64,000 bases of DNA from an uncultured Prevotellaceae bacterium (GTDB lineage Bacteria > Bacteroidota > Bacteroidia > Bacteroidales > Muribaculaceae), in contig ONIL01000008.1 in the NCBI GenBank assembly GCA_900317835.1, positions 62,001 through 126,000 of the forward strand, in the 5' to 3' direction. Below the pieces are notes generated by a model. It had not been told where the DNA came from and did no database searches. It was given only the letters and a program-made list of their open reading frames with translations. How positions within the stretch are numbered: position 1 is the first letter of the stretch; every line of letters starts with the position of its first letter. Positions 44,017 through 52,060 of the stretch are shown one piece after another. A program made the translations under genes and the position numbers.

Positions 44017-44994
44017 ATGATGAAATACCTTAGTCTGCCTGACAACGCGACGCGTATCCTCCCTTTCTACCTGGCGATGGAGGAGTATGCTGCACGTATC
44101 CTTGGAGAAGAGGATATCTTCTTCATGTGGCAGGTGGAACCCACGGTCATCTTCGGCCGCAACCAGCTGATGGACAATGAGGTGAACGTCGATTACTGCC
44201 GTGAGCACGGCATCGCCTTCTATCGCCGTCGCAGCGGCGGAGGCTGTGTGTATGCCGACAAGGACAACATCATGTTCAGCTACATCACCCGCAGCGATGA
44301 GGTGCAGACGACTTTCTCGACTTACACGACCGCTGTCGCTACGATGCTTCGCGGACTGGGACTCAACGCCACCGCTAGCGACCGCAACGATGTGCTCATC
44401 GACGGGCGCAAGGTGAGTGGCAACGCTTTCTACCACATTCCGGGCCGCAGCATCGTGCATGGCACCATGCTCTTTGACACCAATATGGAGCACATGCTGG
44501 GCGCCATCACCCCCTCGCGCGAGAAGTTGACCAGCAAGGGCGTTCAGTCAGTTCGCAGCCACATCACCGTGTTGAGTGAGCACCTGACGATGGACATCGA
44601 AGAGTTTAAGCAATATGTACGCAAGACGCTGTGTGACGGCGAAATCCAGCTCACCGATGCCGATGTTGCCGAGATTGAGCGCTTAACCCTACCCTACCTT
44701 GAGCCGTCGTTCCTCCTGGGCAGCAACCCGAAGTGCAAGATTGTCAAGGGAGGCCGTATCGATGGCGTGGGCAGCATCTACATGAGTCTCACACTCAAGG
44801 GTGACGTCATCCGCGACTTGTACCTCTCGGGTGATTTCCTGCCCTTGTGTGACGCTCGCGAGAAGTTGCTCGACAAACTGCAAGGCTCGAGTCTCACCGA
44901 AGCCTCGCTTCAAGTTGCACTAGACGGCTGCGACGTTGGGCAATGGATTATGAACTTGAACAACAAACAATTTATATCTCTTTTAACCAATTAA
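44017..44994 (+). CDS. lplA: Lipoate-protein ligase
   Basis: 325 residues. It attaches lipoate, through lipoyl-AMP, to the lysine of GcvH and similar proteins. Family motifs are present: VIFGRNQLMDNEVN, RRRSGGGCVYADKDNIMFSY (the RRxxGGG lipoyl-AMP loop) and DVLIDGRKVSGNAFYHIPGR with the catalytic Lys. The C-terminal accessory domain is present (about 235-325, KCKIVKGGRIDGVGSIYMSL). First gene of the run lplA-gcvT-gcvH-gcvPA-gcvPB-lpdA, so GcvH is the obvious acceptor. Start could also be Met2. Confidence 0.93.
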   Translation: MMKYLSLPDNATRILPFYLAMEEYAARILGEEDIFFMWQVEPTVIFGRNQLMDNEVNVDYCREHGIAFYRRRSGGGCVYADKDNIMFSYITRSDEVQTTFSTYTTAVATMLRGLGLNATASDRNDVLIDGRKVSGNAFYHIPGRSIVHGTMLFDTNMEHMLGAITPSREKLTSKGVQSVRSHITVLSEHLTMDIEEFKQYVRKTLCDGEIQLTDADVAEIERLTLPYLEPSFLLGSNPKCKIVKGGRIDGVGSIYMSLTLKGDVIRDLYLSGDFLPLCDAREKLLDKLQGSSLTEASLQVALDGCDVGQWIMNLNNKQFISLLTN

Positions 44995-45009
44995 AAAACC
45001 ATTAGAACC

Positions 45010-46107
45010 GTGACAGAAGAAATCAAAGTAACCTGTCTGCATGACAGGCACGTGGCGCAAGGCGCTCTCATGTCCCCGTTTGCGGGTTACGACATGCCCA
45101 TCCAGTATGTAGATATCACCACCGAGCACAATGCAGTGCGCCAGAAGGTGGGCGTTTTTGACGTTTCGCACATGGGCGAGGTGGAAATCACCGGCCCCGA
45201 TGCCGCCAAATTCACCAACTACATCTTCACCAATGACATCAACGCCATCAAGGCTGGCCAGATCCTGTACGGCATGATGCTGTACCCCGACGGCGGCACT
45301 GTTGACGACCTGCTGGTTTACCGTGTCGACGACAACGACTATTTCCTGGTGATTAACGCAGCCAATATCGACAAGGACGTGGCTTGGATCATGGAACAGG
45401 CCAAGAACTTTGACGTGAAGGTTGACCACCAGAGCGAGCAGTACGGCCAGATCGCCGTCCAGGGTCCCGATGCCGAGAAGACCATGGGTACCGTGCTGGG
45501 CATTGACACGACCGACCTGACGTTCTACACCTTCAAGAAGTTGCAGTATGACGGCAAGACCATCATCGTGAGCCGCACCGGTTACACCGGTGAGGACGGC
45601 TTTGAGGTATATGCCGATCCCGCCATCATCTGCAAGATGTGGGATATGCTCATGGAAGCCGGCGTACAGCCCTGTGGCCTTGGTTGCCGTGACACCCTGC
45701 GTTTCGAAGCAGGTCTGCCGCTGTATGGCGACGAGTTGACTGCCGAGATCTCCCCCATTGCTGCCACATTCGGCATGTTTGTGAAGCTTGATAAGGAAGG
45801 CGGCTTCATTGGCCGCGACGCTTGCGCTCAGCAGAAGGCTGAAGGCACCCCCAAGAAACTCGTGGGTCTTGAGCTCGAGGGCAAGGCAATTCCCCGCCAT
45901 GGCTATGAAGTGCTCGACGGTGAGAACGTAGTGGGTTACATCACCACCGGTTATCACAGCATCACGCTGGACAAGAGCGTGGCCTTTGCGCTGGTTGACC
46001 GCGCTGTTGGCGCCCTGGGCAACACGTTGAATGTGCGCATCCGCAAGAAAGTGTTCCCTGCCATTGTGGTCAAGAAACGCTTCTATACACCCAATTATAA
46101 AAAATAA
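45010..46107 (+). CDS. gcvT: Glycine cleavage system T protein (aminomethyltransferase)
   Basis: 365 residues. The start is GTG at 45010: homologues begin just before the sequence corresponding to CLHDRHVAQGALMSPFAGYDMPIQY, and the first in-frame ATG would remove that conserved block. It transfers the methylene group from aminomethyl-GcvH to tetrahydrofolate, releasing ammonia. Folate-site landmarks are VGVFDVSHMGEVEITGPDAA, ILYGMMLYPDGGTVDDLLVYR and SRTGYTGEDGFEVY. It lies 15 bases after the ligase gene and 41 before gcvH. Confidence 0.96.
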   Translation: MTEEIKVTCLHDRHVAQGALMSPFAGYDMPIQYVDITTEHNAVRQKVGVFDVSHMGEVEITGPDAAKFTNYIFTNDINAIKAGQILYGMMLYPDGGTVDDLLVYRVDDNDYFLVINAANIDKDVAWIMEQAKNFDVKVDHQSEQYGQIAVQGPDAEKTMGTVLGIDTTDLTFYTFKKLQYDGKTIIVSRTGYTGEDGFEVYADPAIICKMWDMLMEAGVQPCGLGCRDTLRFEAGLPLYGDELTAEISPIAATFGMFVKLDKEGGFIGRDACAQQKAEGTPKKLVGLELEGKAIPRHGYEVLDGENVVGYITTGYHSITLDKSVAFALVDRAVGALGNTLNVRIRKKVFPAIVVKKRFYTPNYKK

Positions 46108-46148
46108 TCAACACTAAAAATATTAACTAATTAAATCCTAATAACACA

Positions 46149-46529
46149 ATGAGTAAGATTATCGAAGGACTCTATTACAGCGAGTCACATGAGTATGTAA
46201 AGGTAGAAGGCGACTTTGGTTTCATCGGCATCACCGACTATGCACAGCACGAGCTGGGCAACGTGGTTTACGTTGACATGCCCGAGGTTGACGACGAGGT
46301 AACCGCAGGTGAGGACTTTGGCGCTGTTGAGAGCGTTAAGGCTGCCAGCGACCTGATGTCACCCGTGAGCGGCACTGTTGTCGAGGTGAACGAAGCCCTC
46401 GAGGACGAGCCTGGCCTGATCAATAAGGACGCTTTTGAGAACTGGATCATCAAGGTCGAGCTGAGCGACAAGAGCGAGCTGGACAACCTGATGGATGCCG
46501 CTGCCTACAAGGCCATGATCGGCGAGTAA
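46149..46529 (+). CDS. gcvH: Glycine cleavage system H protein
   Basis: 126 residues, exact family length. The lipoyl-bearing hairpin is FGAVESVKAASDLMSPVSG, with the modified Lys64. The shuttle protein carries the aminomethyl group between P, T and L proteins. It lies between gcvT and gcvPA, with a TTAAC-rich spacer of 77 bases downstream. Confidence 0.98.
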   Translation: MSKIIEGLYYSESHEYVKVEGDFGFIGITDYAQHELGNVVYVDMPEVDDEVTAGEDFGAVESVKAASDLMSPVSGTVVEVNEALEDEPGLINKDAFENWIIKVELSDKSELDNLMDAAAYKAMIGE

Positions 46530-46606
46530 TTTTTTAGTTAAGAGTTAAAAGATAACAGTTAGCATCCGCTACTAGACAACAAACGACTGTAAACTAAAAA
46601 GAATCA

Positions 46607-47956
46607 ATGAGTTATAAGTTTTATCCGCACACCGACGACGAGATGCAGGCCATGCTCAAAACGGCTGGCGTCAAGTCGCTGGACGACCTCTATCAGGACG
46701 TGCCTCAGGAGCTTCAACTCAAGAAGGAGTATGAGCTTCCCGAGTCAATGAGCGAGATTGAAGTGCGCCGTTTCTTTGACGACCTGGGCATGGGCAACAT
46801 CACCATGCGCACCTTCTTGGGCGCTGGTTACTATGACCACTACAGCCCTGCTGTCGTTCAAGACATCATCAAGCGCAGCGAGTTCCTTACCGCCTACACG
46901 CCTTATCAGGCTGAGATTTCACAGGGTACGTTGATGTACATCTTCGAGTACCAGAGCATGATGGCCGAGTTGACCGGAATGGAAGTCAGCAACGCATCGA
47001 TGTATGACGGCACTACGGCCACTGCCGAGGCCATGATGATGGCTGTCTCAAATGCCAAGAAGCGCAACCGCGTGCTGGTAAGCGAGACCGTGAGCCCCTA
47101 CGTGCTGCGCGTGCTCAAGACCTATGCCAAGTACCAGGGCATCCAAATCGACATCGTTCCTGCCGCTAACGGCGTGATGGACCATGCAGCCCTCAAGGTG
47201 GAGCTTGAGAAGGACGATGTGGCTGGCGTTATCGTTGCCACACCCAACTTCTACGGCATCCTCGAGGACTACACCGGCGTTGCCGACCTGTGCCACGAGC
47301 ACAAGGCCCTGCTGATCATGAACTGCGTAGCTACCGCATTGAGCGTGGTCAAGACTCCCGCCGAGTGGGGTGCCGACATCGCCTGTGGCGACGGCCAGAG
47401 CCTGGGTATCCCCTTGAACTATGGCGGCCCCTATGTGGGATTCCTGTGCACGACCAAGAAGCTTATCCGCAAGATGCCGGGCCGCATCGTTGGTGCCACC
47501 AAGGATGCTGACGGCAAGCGCGCATTCGTGCTCACCCTGCAAGCCCGCGAGCAGCACATCCGCCGCGAGAAGGCCACGAGCAACATCTGCTCCAACCAGA
47601 GCCTGATGGCCCTGTATGTGACCATCTACATGGGCTTGATGGGAGCCAAGGGTCTGAAAGAAGTCAACTCCATCAGCTACAGCAATGCCCACTACCTGGC
47701 CGACAGCCTGGTTAAGACGGGCCTGTTTGAGATGGCTTATCCCGGCAAGCCGTTCCTCAACGAGTTTGCCGTGAAGACCAAACTCAATATCGATGAGTTG
47801 CAGGAATACTGCAGTGAGGAATACCTGCAGTGTGGCCTCAAGATTGCCGACGACACCCTGCTGCTGGCAGTTACCGAGACCTACAGCCGTGAGGATTGTG
47901 ACGACCTTGTTGACGCATGTGTAACCTTTAACGAACAGAAGGAGGACAAGATATGA
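46607..47956 (+). CDS. gcvPA: Glycine dehydrogenase (decarboxylating), subunit 1
   Basis: 449 residues, the N-terminal half of P protein as a separate chain. Landmarks are FYPHTDDEMQAMLKTAGV, FLGAGYYDHYSPAVVQDI, TAYTPYQAEISQGTLMYIFEYQSM, and NYGGPYVGFLCTTKKLIRKMPGRIVG. It pairs with GcvPB to decarboxylate glycine and load the aminomethyl group on GcvH. The stop overlaps the gcvPB start by 4 bases (ATGA), typical of coupled subunits. Confidence 0.96.
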   Translation: MSYKFYPHTDDEMQAMLKTAGVKSLDDLYQDVPQELQLKKEYELPESMSEIEVRRFFDDLGMGNITMRTFLGAGYYDHYSPAVVQDIIKRSEFLTAYTPYQAEISQGTLMYIFEYQSMMAELTGMEVSNASMYDGTTATAEAMMMAVSNAKKRNRVLVSETVSPYVLRVLKTYAKYQGIQIDIVPAANGVMDHAALKVELEKDDVAGVIVATPNFYGILEDYTGVADLCHEHKALLIMNCVATALSVVKTPAEWGADIACGDGQSLGIPLNYGGPYVGFLCTTKKLIRKMPGRIVGATKDADGKRAFVLTLQAREQHIRREKATSNICSNQSLMALYVTIYMGLMGAKGLKEVNSISYSNAHYLADSLVKTGLFEMAYPGKPFLNEFAVKTKLNIDELQEYCSEEYLQCGLKIADDTLLLAVTETYSREDCDDLVDACVTFNEQKEDKI

Positions 47957-49437
47957 ATAACACATTCTACGGAAAACTCATATTTGAGTTGTCAATAAAC
48001 GGCCGTCAGGGTTATTCCCTGCCCAAGAACAGGTGTGACGAGTACCAGATGAGCGACCTGCCCAAGGACTTGATGCGTGAGAACACGCCCCTGCTGCCCG
48101 AGGTGGATGAGCTGAGCGTAGTGCGTCACTACACCAACATGAGCAACAACAACTTCGGTGTGGACACAGGTTTCTATCCCCTGGGTTCCTGCACAATGAA
48201 GTACAATCCCAAAATCAACGAGGAAATCGCAGCCCACCGCGAGTTCACGGGTCTGCATCCCTATCAGAACCCCGAGACCACTCAGGGTGCCCTGGCTGTA
48301 TACTACTTCCTGCAGACCAGCCTGGCTGAGATTTCGGGCTTGAGCGAGTTCACGTTGAACCCTTATGCCGGTGCACACGGTGAGTTGACGGGCCTGATGA
48401 TCATGCGCGGTTACCACCTGGAGCGTGGCGACGTGAAGCGCACCCGCGTAATCATTCCCGACAGCGCCCACGGCACGAATCCCGCCAGCTCGGCCGTTTG
48501 TGGCCTTGATGTGGTGACGGTAAAGAGCCGTCCCGACGGCACCGTTGACGTGGACGACCTGCGTCCCCTGCTCGACGATACCGTTGCCGGTATGATGATG
48601 ACCAACCCCAACACGCTGGGTATCTTTGAACACAACATCGGTGAAATTGCCAAGGCTGTTCACGACTGCGGCGGCTTGATGTACTATGACGGCGCCAACC
48701 TCAACCCCATGCTGGGCAAGGTGCGTCCTGGTGACATCGGCTTTGACATCATGCACATCAACCTGCACAAGACGTTCTCAACGCCTCATGGTGGCGGTGG
48801 TCCCGGTAGCGGTCCCGTTGGCGTTCGCGCCGGTTTGGAGCACCTGTTGCCCAATCCCCGTGTCGTGAAAGTGAGCGAGGAAGACTTCGACTATTTCAAG
48901 GTTGAGTGCGACGACAAGTCCATCGGCAGCATCAGCAGCCATCTGGGTAACTTTGGTGTAATGATGCGCGCCCTGGCCTATATCCTGACCCTGGGCCGCG
49001 ACCAGTTGAAGTGGGTTGGCCCGCTGGCCACTCTCAATGCAAACTACATCAAGGAGTCGCTCAAGGACGTGTATGAACTGCCCATCGGCGGTGTCTGCAA
49101 GCATGAGTTCATCTATGACGGTCTGAAGGACAAGTCCACCGGTGTGACCACCCTTGATGTGGCCAAGCGCCTGCTGGACTATGGCTTCCATGCTCCCACC
49201 ATCTACTTCCCGCTGCTGTTCCACGAGGCCCTCATGGTAGAGCCCACCGAGAACGAGAGCAAGCAGACCCTCGACGAGTTCATCCGCATCATGCGTGTGA
49301 TCGCTCAGGAGGCCAAGGACGATCCCGAGATGGTGAAGACCGCCCCGCACAACACGCCCGTGCGTCGTCTCGACGACACCCAGGCTGCCTTGCACCCCAT
49401 CGTGACCTGGCGCGAACTTGTTGCTGACAACCAGTAA
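47953..49437 (+). CDS. gcvPB: Glycine dehydrogenase (decarboxylating), subunit 2
   Basis: 494 residues, the PLP-binding half of P protein. The cofactor Lys is Lys273 in INLHKTFSTPHGGGGPGSGP. Other blocks are GFYPLGSCTMKYNPKINEE, GLHPYQNPETTQGALAVYY, NPYAGAHGELTGLMIMRGYH and PDSAHGTNPASSA. It forms the heterodimeric P protein with GcvPA. A long inverted repeat lies between it and lpdA. Confidence 0.97.
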   Translation: MNNTFYGKLIFELSINGRQGYSLPKNRCDEYQMSDLPKDLMRENTPLLPEVDELSVVRHYTNMSNNNFGVDTGFYPLGSCTMKYNPKINEEIAAHREFTGLHPYQNPETTQGALAVYYFLQTSLAEISGLSEFTLNPYAGAHGELTGLMIMRGYHLERGDVKRTRVIIPDSAHGTNPASSAVCGLDVVTVKSRPDGTVDVDDLRPLLDDTVAGMMMTNPNTLGIFEHNIGEIAKAVHDCGGLMYYDGANLNPMLGKVRPGDIGFDIMHINLHKTFSTPHGGGGPGSGPVGVRAGLEHLLPNPRVVKVSEEDFDYFKVECDDKSIGSISSHLGNFGVMMRALAYILTLGRDQLKWVGPLATLNANYIKESLKDVYELPIGGVCKHEFIYDGLKDKSTGVTTLDVAKRLLDYGFHAPTIYFPLLFHEALMVEPTENESKQTLDEFIRIMRVIAQEAKDDPEMVKTAPHNTPVRRLDDTQAALHPIVTWRELVADNQ

Positions 49438-49460
49438 ACTCCTGCCACTTGGAGATTACT

Positions 49461-49525
49461 CACGCTAAGTCGCCAAGACGCTAAGTTTTCTATTCTTATT
49501 CTTAGCGACTTTGCGACTTTGCGTG
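49461..49525. repeat. Intergenic inverted repeat, cgctaag/cttagcg type
   Basis: 25-base arms (49461-49485 and 49501-49525) match in 22 positions, with a 15-base loop. The arms are built of cgctaag, gtcgc and aag words and their complements, a style of repeat seen between genes in many Bacteroidota. It is followed by ggggttttg, so it might also slow transcription. Confidence 0.7.
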
Positions 49526-49567
49526 GGGTTTTGTTAGACACATTAGAAATCATTTAGAAAAACCACT

Positions 49568-50905
49568 ATGTTTGACATTATTATCATTGGAGCTGGACCT
49601 GGCGGCTACGAAACCGCTGCCGATGCGGCCGCACACGGCCTGACCGTCGCCATCGTCGAACGTGACCAGATGGGCGGTACGTGTCTGAACCGAGGCTGCA
49701 TCCCCACCAAAGCTTTATGCCGCAATGCCGAGGTCGTCAACCTGATGCGCGAGAGCGAGGTATGGGGCATGAAGACTGGCGAAATGGCCTTTGACTACGC
49801 TCCTGTATTTGAGCGCAAAGAGGCTGTTGTCAAGCAGTTGCGCGAGGGTGTCGAGATGCTTATGGGTGCGCCCGGCATCACCGCCATCAAGGGCGAGGCC
49901 AGCCTTAAGGACGCTAACACTGTCATTGTCAATGGTGAAGAATACCAAGCCAAAAACATCATCATCGCTACGGGTTCGGCCCCTCGTGGTCTTCCCATCC
50001 CAGGTGCTGACCTAGCCATGACCAGCGACGATATCCTGGCCATGGAAACCCTGCCCAAGAGCCTGTGTATCGTGGGCGGTGGTGTCATCGGTATGGAGTT
50101 TGCCGCTGTTTTCAGCACATTTGGTGTTGAGGTGACCGTGATCGAGTACTGCAAGGAAATCCTGCCGCCGTTTGACAAGGATGTGGCCAAGAGGCTGAAA
50201 ACCGTCCTGAGCAAGAGCGGCATCAAGATCATCACCAGCGCCGCAGTTAATGGCATCAGCCAGGGCGAGGACGGCATGACAGTGACCTACGAACTCAAGG
50301 GCAAGCCCCAAAGCGTTACGGCCGAGAAGGTGCTCATGTCGGTCGGTCGCCAGCCTGTGCTGCCACAAGGTCTTGACGCAGTTGGCGTTACCGTTGGTCG
50401 CCGCGGCATCGAGGTCGATGACAATATGATGACCAACGTGCCTGGCGTGTATGCCATCGGTGACGTGAACGGTCGCATGATGCTCGCCCATGCCGCCAGC
50501 GCTCAAGGACAACGTGCCCTGCATGCCATCCTGGGCAAGGCTGACGACATCAAGCTCGACATCGTGCCCAGCGCCGTGTTTACCGTGCCCGAGTTGGCCA
50601 TGGTGGGCCTTACTGAGGAACAGTGTGCCGAACGAGGCCTTGACGTAACGGTGAAGAAAGCATTCTTCCGCAGCAACGGCAAGGCGGTCGCCATGAACGA
50701 GACCGACGGCCTGCTGAAGATGATTGTCGATAACACGACGCGACAGATTGTGGGTTGCCACATCTGCGGTGCGCACGCTGCCGACCTCATCCAGGAAGTC
50801 GTTACAACAATGAACGCCGGCGCCACCGTTGACCTGCTGGCAACAAGTATCCACGGCCACCCCACCCTTAGCGAGGTGACCTTGACCGCTGCACGACAGT
50901 TCTAA
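49568..50905 (+). CDS. lpdA: Dihydrolipoyl dehydrogenase (L protein)
   Basis: 445 residues. FAD site GAGPGG at 8-13, redox disulfide Cys39-Cys44 in GGTCLNRGCIPTKAL, NAD-binding domain with CIVGGGVIGMEFAAVFSTFG, second FAD block GVYAIGDVNGRMMLAHAAS, and the C-terminal catalytic His in HGHPTLSEV. It reoxidises dihydrolipoyl-GcvH with NAD+. Its position closes the glycine-cleavage run, so it is probably dedicated to that system rather than to a 2-oxoacid dehydrogenase. Confidence 0.97.
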   Translation: MFDIIIIGAGPGGYETAADAAAHGLTVAIVERDQMGGTCLNRGCIPTKALCRNAEVVNLMRESEVWGMKTGEMAFDYAPVFERKEAVVKQLREGVEMLMGAPGITAIKGEASLKDANTVIVNGEEYQAKNIIIATGSAPRGLPIPGADLAMTSDDILAMETLPKSLCIVGGGVIGMEFAAVFSTFGVEVTVIEYCKEILPPFDKDVAKRLKTVLSKSGIKIITSAAVNGISQGEDGMTVTYELKGKPQSVTAEKVLMSVGRQPVLPQGLDAVGVTVGRRGIEVDDNMMTNVPGVYAIGDVNGRMMLAHAASAQGQRALHAILGKADDIKLDIVPSAVFTVPELAMVGLTEEQCAERGLDVTVKKAFFRSNGKAVAMNETDGLLKMIVDNTTRQIVGCHICGAHAADLIQEVVTTMNAGATVDLLATSIHGHPTLSEVTLTAARQF

Positions 50906-50936
50906 ATCTCATTACAAGCTATTGGCTTGAATAACA

Positions 50937-50978
50937 AAGGCGCCACCCACCGGAAAGCGGGTGGCGCCTTGCGTTGTT
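50937..50978 (+). terminator. Strong intrinsic terminator after lpdA
   Basis: A perfect 12-bp GC-rich stem aaggcgccaccc / gggtggcgcctt is followed by gcgttgtt. It lies between convergent genes and could serve both. Confidence 0.8.
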
Positions 50979-50988
50979 AATGCAGCAA

Positions 50989-51843
50989 TTATTCAAGCAC
51001 CAGCACAAGGCGGAAGCCTAAATCAAAGAAAACGTTATAGTCATACCACATACCGCGGGTGAATACCGTGCATGACGATGCAGTATTATTTGCTGACCAA
51101 TATCCTCCGCCCCTGCAACGGCGGGCATTGGGAGTGGAAGGAGTTTCGGGACCAGTGGGATTCACTTGAGGCTCAGTACTATAATCGCCATACCAATCCT
51201 TCGTCATTTCCCACACGTTACCACTCATATCGTACAATCCCAATTCATTTGGTTTCTTCAGTCCTACAGGCTATGCACTACTACAATTGGTTGGATTCCA
51301 TGCGACCTCATCGACATCGTCACTTCCAGCATAAAGGTATCCACGACAATATTTTCCGCCTCTTGCCGCATATTCCCACTCGGCCTCGGTGGGTAGGCGG
51401 AAAGTCAAGCCTGTCAACTCATTTAATTTATCAATGAAGGACAAACATGAATTATAACTGATGTTACCTATCGGATACTGCTGTAGAGAGTCTGCTACTT
51501 GCGTAATGCCCATTACGGCATTCCACAATCCTCGCGTCACCTCGGTTTGACTAATACTAAATGACGACAATGTCACTTCATGGGCATTTTCTGGATTTGG
51601 ACTTCCCATCATGAACGTGCCACCCTCAACAGTGACCATTGTAAATGTCACATCGTTGACAGTAATCTCTTGTGAAGGCCAATAGCCACACATCAGATAG
51701 TCAATAATATCGGTCACATCCTTGATATTGACTACTCCGTCACCATTGGCATCTCCACGCACATAACAATCATCGGCTGTTGCCTTGAAAGGCATCATCA
51801 CAGCGCATGCAATAAAGCAAATTGGTAATAATAGATTTTTCAT
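50989..51843 (-). pseudogene. Dockerin-SUMF1 (formylglycine-generating-enzyme-like) protein interrupted by an in-frame TAG
   Basis: 285 codons if read through. Signal peptide (MKNLLLPICFIACAVMMPFKATA), one dockerin-like repeat (GDANGDGVVNIKDVTDIIDY), then a SUMF1/FGE-sulfatase domain from GGTFMMGSPNPENAHEV through LTFRLPTEAEWEYAARGG. Codon 191 (51271-51273) is TAG. The same frame continues beyond it with PVGLKKPNELGLYDMSGNVW and the normal end CRGGGYWSANN to LGFRLVLVLE at 50989, so there is no frameshift. Translation should stop after 190 residues, removing the conserved GLYDMSGNVWE block. The downstream part is intact, so the change looks recent or could be a sequencing error. SUMF1-like secreted proteins without sulfatases are common here and their roles vary. 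Confidence 0.85.
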
Positions 51844-52039
51844 AATTATTAGTTTTAGTTAATATATCACCTGCGAAGATAAACATTTATATATAATTAA
51901 GCAAATTTATGCACCGCTTAAATCGTTTCAAAATGACAAAAGCGGGCTAAATAATTCTTGTTTAAACACTTTCTTAGATATTTCGGTGGTTAATTGCAAT
52001 TTACCGAAAAAGGAAAAGGAGAAAATGAAAAGTAATTAG

Positions 52040-52047
52040 TAACTTTG
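52040..52047 (+). promoter_or_regulatory. -7 promoter element for uvrB
   Basis: TAACTTTG matches TAnnTTTG, 13 bases before the ATG at 52061, giving a very short leader. No clear -33. Confidence 0.5.
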
Positions 52048-52060
52048 TAGGTTAAAATTA

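Noticed and set aside
51271..51273. Amber recoding (pyrrolysine or suppressor) at the SUMF1 TAG
   Set aside because: No supporting RNA structure or recoding gene is visible, and I found no comparable in-frame TAG in the other recognised genes of the window.
50989..51843. Frameshift as the cause of the broken SUMF1 gene
   Set aside because: The two parts are in the same frame: 9 sense codons link the TAG to the downstream segment, so only a stop codon is involved.
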